Source of the DNA: Burkholderiaceae bacterium
GTDB taxonomy: Bacteria > Pseudomonadota > Gammaproteobacteria > Burkholderiales > Burkholderiaceae_E
Assembly (NCBI GenBank): GCA_024643785.1
Contig: JAHEMI010000012.1
Coordinates: 2,008-40,694 of the forward strand
Direction of reading: 5' to 3'
DNA length: 38,687 nt
Part shown: one piece after another, positions 33,399 to 38,687 of the stretch
Layout of the letters: every line of letters starts with the position of its first letter
Position numbering within the stretch: the first letter of the stretch is position 1
Made by a program: the position numbers and the translations under genes
The notes under the pieces: model-generated
Told to the model about the DNA's origin: nothing
Databases searched by the model: none
The model's input: the letters and a program-made list of their open reading frames with translations, nothing else

Positions 33399-33934
33399 TC
33401 GGTCTGCAGGTTCCAGTCGCGATTGGTCAGCGCGTCAATCTGGAAGGGTTTGGGAAGTTGCGAAGTATCGAGTCGCAGGCGCAGTTGCGCCTCGTAGGTT
33501 GCGCCCGGTTTCAGCGCTTCGACCTCCATGACCCGCCAGCCGCGAATCAGCGCCATCGCACGCACCGCCTCGTTGAGGGTCGGGAACTGGATCTGATAGG
33601 CGCCGATGGCCAGGCGGTACTGGGAGGTCAGCGGATGGTAGGAGAGCCGATAGCTCCGGCTGGCGGTGACCGTGCGTTCATCCCACCAGTACCAGCGCGG
33701 CTTGACCAGTTCGAACTCGGCCACGAAATACAGCGCGACGCCGCGCTGGACCGCATCCTCGAGACGGACCGAGAGCGGGACCGCGAAGTCGGCCGACAAC
33801 TGCCAAGCGTCGCCCTCGACGGTCGGCTCGATGCGTACGCTGGTGACCTCGATGACCTCTGAACCGCGGGCCGCCGGCATCCCGCCCAACAGCACCGCCA
33901 CCAGGGCCAGTGCCTGGGCGAGACGAAAAATCAA
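33350..33934 (-). CDS. DUF4390 domain-containing exported protein
   Basis: The 194-residue protein starts with a hydrophobic stretch and a likely signal peptidase site (LALVAVLLGGMPAARGSE, about residues 8-25), then a beta-rich domain with VALYFVAEFELVKPRWYWWDE and LSYHPLTSQYRL, matching DUF4390. Family members sit between rsmB and ntrY in many betaproteobacteria and have no known function; the signal peptide suggests the periplasm, where it might affect the sensory part of NtrY (inference). The start is TTG at 33934, overlapping the rsmB stop (TTGA). The 3' end overlaps the start of ntrY by 49 bases, supporting translational coupling of rsmB, DUF4390 and ntrY. Confidence 0.87.
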   Translation of the reverse strand: MIFRLAQALALVAVLLGGMPAARGSEVIEVTSVRIEPTVEGDAWQLSADFAVPLSVRLEDAVQRGVALYFVAEFELVKPRWYWWDERTVTASRSYRLSYHPLTSQYRLAIGAYQIQFPTLNEAVRAMALIRGWRVMEVEALKPGATYEAQLRLRLDTSQLPKPFQIDALTNRDWNLQTEWKRFPFIAETPKTAP

Positions 33935-35256
33935 GCGCTCTTCTCTAACATCGCGTAGAAAAACCCGTCGTGATCCCGATTGGGATCCGAGCGGGGCAGC
34001 AACTGGTCGACCGGCTCGGGCGCCTCGCTTCCCTCAAACCGCCAGACCAAGTCGCGTCTAATGGCATCACGGTGCGTGCGCCGGAAACTGTCAACCACCC
34101 CCTCGCCCTCGGCACGAAACACCGAGCACGTGGCATAGAGCAATTTACCACCCACGCGCAGCAGCGGCCAAAGCTGCGCCAGGATTTCTCCCTGGCGCGC
34201 CGAAAGTGTCGCGAGATCGCTACGGCGGCGCAGCCAGCGCGCATCGGGGTGGCGGCGCACTATTCCCGAGGCAGTGCAGGGGGCATCGACCAGGATGCGG
34301 TCGAACTGGACCCCGTCCCACCAGGCGCGCGGCTCGAGCGCCGAGCCCTCCTGCAGCCGGGCGCTCAGGCCCAGGCGGGCGAGGTTCTCGGCGACGCGCG
34401 CCAGCCGCTCCGGGGCGACGTCGAGCGCGGTCACAGCGCAGTCGGCGAGCTCGAGGATGTGGGTCGTCTTGCCCCCGGGCGCGGCACAGGCGTCGAGCAC
34501 CCTCATGCCGTCGGCGACATCGAGCAACGGAGCCGCCAGTTGCGCGCCGGCGTCCTGGACCGACACCGCCCCGGCGGCAAACTCCGGCAACGCCGCCACC
34601 GGACTGGCGCTGTCGAGGACCAGCGCCTGGGGTCCTACCGGGCGCGCGTTCACCCCGGTAGCAGTGAGCAGCGCCAGGTATTCGTCGCGTGCGAGTCGGC
34701 GCCGGTTGACGCGCAGGGTCAGTGGCGGCGTCTGGTTCGACGCCGTCAGGATGCTCTCCCAGTGTCCGGGATGGTCGCGCCGCAGCTGTTCAATCCACCA
34801 GCGCGGGAAATTCCAGCGCGCCTCGTCCTTGCGCTGCGCCCGCGCCAGCAAGTCGTCGCTCTCGCGCACGAAACGACGCAGCGTCGCGTTGAGAAAACCG
34901 GCCGCGGGCTCGGTCACACGCTGCAGCCGCGCGCCGGCAACCGCCTGGTCGACCGTGATGGCCGCGGCCCGCAGCGGGTCGATCAGTTGCGCCAGGGCCA
35001 CGATCTGGAGCGCCGCGACCCGCGCCGCCGGGGCGTGGGCGTTGAGAATCGCGGCGACCTCACGACACAGCCCGAGCTGACGGGTGCTGCGGTAGGCGAT
35101 GTCCTGCACCGCCGGCAGCGAATCGCTGGGCAGCGCCGGAGTGGCGGCGGCAATCGCCTTGCCGAGGGCCGCCGGCAGCGCGGTGCCGGCAAGCATCGCC
35201 TCGAGCGCTGCGGCCGCGACCGCAAACTCCTGCGCGAGCGCGGCGCGCGCGCTCAT
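33931..35256 (-). CDS. rsmB: 16S rRNA (cytosine(967)-C(5))-methyltransferase RsmB
   Basis: The 441-residue enzyme (also called Fmu or Sun) methylates C967 of 16S rRNA with SAM. An N-terminal NusB-like RNA-binding domain (about 5-140, with ALQIVALAQL and FLNATLRRFVRE) precedes the Rossmann methyltransferase domain (about 165-440). The SAM motif is LDACAAPGGKTTHILEL, and the two catalytic cysteines of m5C methyltransferases appear in VDAPCTASG and ATCSVFRAEG. Length is normal. The start at the ATG at 35256 is chosen; the longer frame to 35373 reads into htpX. It follows htpX by 31 bases. The end overlaps the DUF4390 start. Confidence 0.96.
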   Translation of the reverse strand: MSARAALAQEFAVAAAALEAMLAGTALPAALGKAIAAATPALPSDSLPAVQDIAYRSTRQLGLCREVAAILNAHAPAARVAALQIVALAQLIDPLRAAAITVDQAVAGARLQRVTEPAAGFLNATLRRFVRESDDLLARAQRKDEARWNFPRWWIEQLRRDHPGHWESILTASNQTPPLTLRVNRRRLARDEYLALLTATGVNARPVGPQALVLDSASPVAALPEFAAGAVSVQDAGAQLAAPLLDVADGMRVLDACAAPGGKTTHILELADCAVTALDVAPERLARVAENLARLGLSARLQEGSALEPRAWWDGVQFDRILVDAPCTASGIVRRHPDARWLRRRSDLATLSARQGEILAQLWPLLRVGGKLLYATCSVFRAEGEGVVDSFRRTHRDAIRRDLVWRFEGSEAPEPVDQLLPRSDPNRDHDGFFYAMLEKSA

Positions 35257-35287
35257 CGCAACTGCGTCCCGCCGCCCGCTCGGCGCA

Positions 35288-36136
35288 CTAGCGCACCCCG
35301 CTGGCCATGGCGAGCAGGCGGCGCACCCGCTCCTCGGGGTCGGGATGGGTCGAGAAGAGGTTCTTGATGCCATTGCCCGAGAGCGGATTCATGATCATCA
35401 TCTGGGCGGTCTCCGGGTGGGCTTCGGCCGGAGCCAGCCGGATTTCCTGGGCATAGGCGTGGATCTTCTGCAGCGCCGCAGCCAGCGATTGCGGATCGCC
35501 GCTGATCTCGGCGCCGCCGCGGTCGGCCTCGAATTCCCGTGCCCGCGAAATCGCCATCTGGATCAGCATTGCGGCGATCGGCGCCAGCAGCGCCACCGCG
35601 ATGGTTGCGATCGGGTTCGAGCGTTCGTTGGAGCCGCGCCCGCCAAAGAAGAACGCGAATTGCGCCAGGGCCGAGATCGCGCCCGCCATCGTCGCCGAGA
35701 TCGTCGAGATCAGGATGTCGCGGTGCTTGATGTGCGCCAGCTCGTGGGCCATCACGCCGCGCAACTCGCGCTCGCTGAGCGCGCGCAGGATGCCGGTGGT
35801 GGCCGCGACCGCGGCGTGCTCGGGGTTGCGGCCGGTGGCAAAGGCGTTGGGGGCAGGCTCGTCGATCAGGTAGACGCGCGGCATCGGCAGTTCGGCCCGC
35901 TGTGCCAGCTCCCTGACCATCCGATAGAACTGCGGTGCGCTGGTTTCATCGACCTCGCGGGCCTTGTACATCCGCAGCACCATCTTGTCCGAGAACCAGT
36001 AGGCGAAGAAGTTGGTCAGCACGGCGAACCCCAGGGCCATGAGCATGCCCCGCTCTCCGCCCAGGATCCCGCCGATCACGCCAAAGAGGGCGACGATCGC
36101 CGCCATCAGCAATGCCGTCTTGAACCAGTTGAACAT
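35288..36136 (-). CDS. htpX: Membrane zinc metalloprotease HtpX
   Basis: The 282-residue M48-family protease degrades damaged membrane proteins and is linked to envelope and heat stress. It has N-terminal membrane helices (about 5-25 and 32-50), the zinc motif HELAH at 131-135 ([12 protein letters not shown]), a further hydrophobic pair (about 140-200) and EFEADRGGA, where Glu203 is the likely third zinc ligand. Starting at [10 protein letters not shown] gives the normal length (E. coli HtpX 293); the longer upstream frame is poorly supported. It lies 93 bases after fmt and 31 before rsmB. A small GC-rich hairpin, CCGCTG-CCGC-CAGCGG, lies in the gap before it. Confidence 0.95.
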   Translation of the reverse strand: MFNWFKTALLMAAIVALFGVIGGILGGERGMLMALGFAVLTNFFAYWFSDKMVLRMYKAREVDETSAPQFYRMVRELAQRAELPMPRVYLIDEPAPNAFATGRNPEHAAVAATTGILRALSERELRGVMAHELAHIKHRDILISTISATMAGAISALAQFAFFFGGRGSNERSNPIATIAVALLAPIAAMLIQMAISRAREFEADRGGAEISGDPQSLAAALQKIHAYAQEIRLAPAEAHPETAQMMIMNPLSGNGIKNLFSTHPDPEERVRRLLAMASGVR

Positions 36137-36229
36137 TTTCGCTGCGCTCCATTTCAGGGAACCGCTGCCGCCAGCGGCGGCCATCAGCCCAATATGTGGG
36201 GCCCGGACCCCCAGAGTACAAGTCCGGCC

Positions 36230-37192
36230 TCAACCCGGGGGCAAGACCAGGCGCTCGCCAGGCTCAATCGGGAAACCCTTGAGAAAGTCGGCCACTGCCA
36301 TCCGGCGCGAACCGGCGCGCTGCAACTCGAGAATCTCGAGCGCCGTGCCGCCGCCGCAGGCCACGCGCAGTGACCCCGGGGGGGCGGCAAGCACGGTCGC
36401 GGGTTGCGGAGCCGGTTGGCCAGCGGCGGCCGCGAGCGGCCGCGCCCGCCAGATCTTCAGCGCGACCCCGCTGCCGCGCGCCAGCACCGCCGTAACGCCA
36501 GGCTGCGGGTCGAAAGCCCTGATCCGGTTGGCCAGCTGACCGGCGGGCTGGTTCCAGTCGAGCGCCGTTTCAGGCTTGAGAATTCGCGCCGCATAGCTCA
36601 CCCCCTGTTCCGGCTGCCCGGTTGCAACCAGCGCACCGGACTCCAGTTCAGCCAGCGCCTTGACGATCAGGCGGGCGCCGAGCGCCGCGAGCCGCTCGCG
36701 CAAGGCGCCGCCAGTCTCTTCGGGGTGAATCGCGACGGTTTCGGCCAGCAGCATCGGGCCGGTGTCCAGTCCGGCGTCCATCTGCATGATGGTGACTCCG
36801 GTGCGCACATCACCGGCCTCGATGGCGCGCTCGATCGGGGCGGCGCCGCGCCAGCGCGGCAGCAGCGAGGCGTGGATGTTCAGGCAACCCAGCCGCGGAA
36901 TGGCCAGCACCTCGGCCGGCAGGATCAGTCCGTAGGCGGCCACCACCATGACATCGGCGGCTACGGCCTGCAGCACAGGCCAGGTCTCGCGGTCGCGGAG
37001 CGTGCGCGGCTGGGCGATCGGATAGCCCTGCTGCAGCGCCAGTTCCTTGACCGGGCTGGCAACGAGCACCTGGCCGCGGCCGGCGGGCTTGTCCGCGCGG
37101 GTCAGGACCAACGCAATCTCATGGCCGGCGGCGGCGAGCGCGCGCAATGCCGTCGCGGCGAACTCAGGGGTACCGGCAAAGATCAGCCGCAT
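36230..37192 (-). CDS. fmt: Methionyl-tRNA formyltransferase
   Basis: The 320-residue cytosolic enzyme formylates initiator Met-tRNA using 10-formyltetrahydrofolate. It starts [19 protein letters not shown], the typical start, and has catalytic-site residues Asn105, His107 ([18 protein letters not shown]) and Asp143 (AGLDTGPML), one residue off their E. coli positions (106, 108, 144). The C-terminal tRNA-binding beta-barrel (about 208-315) contains KIWRARPL and [15 protein letters not shown]. Length agrees with E. coli Fmt (315). ATG at 37192 is required by homology; longer frames overlap the def region. It follows def by 82 bases. Confidence 0.97.
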   Translation of the reverse strand: MRLIFAGTPEFAATALRALAAAGHEIALVLTRADKPAGRGQVLVASPVKELALQQGYPIAQPRTLRDRETWPVLQAVAADVMVVAAYGLILPAEVLAIPRLGCLNIHASLLPRWRGAAPIERAIEAGDVRTGVTIMQMDAGLDTGPMLLAETVAIHPEETGGALRERLAALGARLIVKALAELESGALVATGQPEQGVSYAARILKPETALDWNQPAGQLANRIRAFDPQPGVTAVLARGSGVALKIWRARPLAAAAGQPAPQPATVLAAPPGSLRVACGGGTALEILELQRAGSRRMAVADFLKGFPIEPGERLVLPPG

Positions 37193-37274
37193 CGGGTGCG
37201 ATCCCGCAACCGCAATGGCGGCGATGGTATCGATCTGGTCGGCGGCGGCATCAGCATGGCATTCGCCGCCGGGT

Positions 37275-37781
37275 TCAGCCTTCGACCCGCTCGGCCTTGG
37301 CGAGCCGCGACCGGAGCCGGCTCTGCTTGAGCCGCGAGAGATACTCGACGAACACCCTGCCGTTGAGGTGGTCGATCTCGTGCTGGATGCAGACCGACAG
37401 CAGGCCATCGGCGTCGATCGTGAAGGCCTCGCCGTGCTCGTCGAGGGCCTTGATCCGCACCCGGTCGGGGCGCTCGACCTCGGCGTAGAAGCCTGGCACC
37501 GACAGGCAGCCCTCCTCGAACACCTTGGAGTCGTCGCTGCTGGAGATGATTTGCGGGTTGATGAACACCCGCAACTCGTTGCGCTCTTCGCTCACATCGA
37601 TGACGATCACCCGCTCGTGGACGTCGACCTGGGTGGCGGCCAACCCGATCCCGGGAGCCGAATACATGGTCTCGGCCATGTCGGCCACCAACTGGCGAAT
37701 CCGGTCGTCAACTACTGCAACCGGCTTGGCCACCTGGTGGAGGCGGCGGTCAGGGAAATGGAGAATGTCACGTACGGTCAT
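37275..37781 (-). CDS. def: Peptide deformylase
   Basis: The 168-residue metalloenzyme removes the formyl group from new proteins and so acts after Fmt. The three family motifs are intact: GIGLAATQV (about 45-53), EGCLSVPG with metal ligand Cys92, and QHEIDHLNG with His134, catalytic Glu135 and His138. Length is like E. coli Def (169). It is the first gene of the minus-strand block def-fmt-htpX-rsmB-DUF4390-ntrY-ntrX-trkAH and starts opposite the LysM gene. Confidence 0.98.
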   Translation of the reverse strand: MTVRDILHFPDRRLHQVAKPVAVVDDRIRQLVADMAETMYSAPGIGLAATQVDVHERVIVIDVSEERNELRVFINPQIISSSDDSKVFEEGCLSVPGFYAEVERPDRVRIKALDEHGEAFTIDADGLLSVCIQHEIDHLNGRVFVEYLSRLKQSRLRSRLAKAERVEG

Positions 37782-37930
37782 CGGGGATAATCTACCGCCG
37801 GTTAGTTCGATCTACCAGGAAACCTTGCGGCATCAATGCATTGGCGGCAGAATCTGACACGAATACTAGGATTGGTTCCGGGCATTTTCCCGGTCCTGCC
37901 AGGCGTTCGCGGCTATCACCAGGCACCCAA
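37782..37930. promoter_or_regulatory. Divergent region between def and the LysM-protein gene
   Basis: This 149-base stretch is lower in GC than the surrounding genes and must hold promoters for both directions. A weak plus-strand candidate is TTGGCG followed after 17 bases by TACTAG (about 37844-37872). On the minus strand TAGATT (about 37797) is a possible -10 for def. ATCTACC occurs twice in direct orientation near 37790 and 37811. None of these is strong enough to call firmly. Confidence 0.3.
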
Positions 37931-38687
37931 ATGCGCACACCAAAAAAGTTTATCACGCAGCTATTTACCTTTGTGCTGGCAGGATTTATCCCGCTGGCGG
38001 CCAGTGCCCAGTTGGTGGAGCTCGCCAAGGACGCGCCAGACAGCTACATCGTGGTCAAGGGCGATACCCTCTGGGATATCTCCGGCAAGTTCCTGGCCAA
38101 GCCCTGGCGCTGGCCCGAGATCTGGGACCTCAACCGCGCCCAGATCAAGGACCCGCACTGGATCTATCCCGGTGACGTGATCTACCTCGACCGCAGCGGC
38201 AGCTCGCCGCGCCTGCGGCTGGGCAAGTCATTTGGCGAAGGCGACCTTCCGAGCGTCAAGCTCACTCCCAAGGTCCGCTCCGAGGCGATCGCGCGTGACG
38301 CGATCCCGACCGTCAAGGCCAGCGCCATCGCCCAGTTCCTCAACCGGCCGCTGGTCGTTGACGACAAGGGTTTGGCCGAGAACCCGCGGATCATCGCCAC
38401 CCAGGAAGGACGTGTCTACCTCAGCACCGGCGACATTGCCTACGTCCGCGGCATCGACGGCGACAAGGTGAGCGACTGGCATGTCTATCGGCCCGCCAGG
38501 CCGCTGCTCGACCCCGACACCCGCAAACCGATTGCCTACGAAGCGCTGTTCGTCGGCTCCGCCCACCTGACCCGCCCCGGTGACCCGGCAACGCTGCAGA
38601 TCGACGCCGCCAACGAGGAAATCGGCGTTGGCGACCGGTTGATGCCGGCCGCGCGCTCCGAGGCCACGAACTACGTCCCGCATCCGC
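37931..38687 (+). CDS. Secreted LysM-domain protein, N-terminal part (runs off right edge)
   Basis: The visible 252 residues begin MRTPKKFITQLFTFVLAGFI and have a signal peptide ending at about ALAASAQ-type residues 24-26 (AASAQ). A LysM domain follows (about 38-87: YIVVKGDTLWDISGKFLAKP... WEIWD-like WPEIWDLNRAQIKDPHWIYPGD), which would bind peptidoglycan. The later part is beta-rich with an ARPLLDP segment and no catalytic motif. Proteins of this type lie next to def (and often dprA) in many betaproteobacteria. The lysine-rich start codons (AAAAAAGTTT) and low-GC signal peptide are typical of secreted proteins. The window cuts the C-terminus. Confidence 0.85.
   Translation, partial: MRTPKKFITQLFTFVLAGFIPLAASAQLVELAKDAPDSYIVVKGDTLWDISGKFLAKPWRWPEIWDLNRAQIKDPHWIYPGDVIYLDRSGSSPRLRLGKSFGEGDLPSVKLTPKVRSEAIARDAIPTVKASAIAQFLNRPLVVDDKGLAENPRIIATQEGRVYLSTGDIAYVRGIDGDKVSDWHVYRPARPLLDPDTRKPIAYEALFVGSAHLTRPGDPATLQIDAANEEIGVGDRLMPAARSEATNYVPHP

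Noticed and set aside
36137-36229. CCGCTG-CCGC-CAGCGG hairpin as a terminator after fmt
   Set aside because: It has a six-base stem only, no T-run, and lies inside a run of codirectional genes where read-through is expected.

Overview
The window is high-GC DNA (roughly two thirds G+C by eye) packed with genes; no gene-free stretch exceeds about 185 bases. Gene content points to a facultatively anaerobic, denitrifying or nitrate-respiring betaproteobacterium, probably near Rhodocyclales/Burkholderiales. The reasons are the small DUF1840 and DUF3567 families typical of that class, a ubiquinone-linked NarGHI nitrate reductase, O2-independent ubiquinone genes (ubiUVT), and the block def-fmt-htpX-rsmB-DUF4390-ntrY-ntrX-trkA-trkH. 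The taxon is inferred; no rRNA gene is present. No IS element, prophage, CRISPR array, tRNA or rRNA was seen.

Layout. 1-1526 (minus): an MFS transporter overlapping a SAM methyltransferase that runs off the left edge. 1699-3981 (plus): DUF1840 protein, an unrecognised 104-aa protein and a single-chain CoA-transferase. 8730-4030 (minus): metH, a cysteine-rich CWC protein and a glutathione S-transferase. 8878-11611 (plus): FAH-family hydrolase, Ldh/malate dehydrogenase-family oxidoreductase and an EamA exporter. 24175-11592 (minus): a probable 12.6-kb operon narK1-narK2-narG-narH-narJ-narI-ppiC-ubiU-ubiV-ubiT. 27248-24358 (minus): DUF3567 gene, then narX-narL. 37781-27380 (minus): def, fmt, htpX, rsmB, DUF4390, ntrY, an ntrX-like regulator without an AAA+ domain, trkA and trkH. 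37931 to the right edge (plus): a secreted LysM protein, truncated by the window.

How the genes work together. NarX senses nitrate or nitrite and NarL responds. NarK1/NarK2 move nitrate in and nitrite out. NarGHI, matured with NarJ and perhaps the PpiC foldase, reduces nitrate with electrons from quinol. UbiU, UbiV and UbiT allow ubiquinone to be made without oxygen, so the respiratory enzyme and the means to make its electron donor anaerobically lie in one transcription direction with short gaps. This is the most coherent biological story in the window. Parts of it are established (narK1K2GHJI with a PpiC gene in Pseudomonas; UbiUVT function), so the co-operon is notable rather than a wholly new system. 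Less explained are the AAA-less NtrX-like regulator, the metH leader hairpin, the narL-narK1 hairpin and the CWC/GST tail of the metH operon.

Starts were chosen by ribosome binding site, family alignment from memory and overlap with the upstream stop. Stop-start overlaps (ATGA, GTGA, TTGA) are common here.
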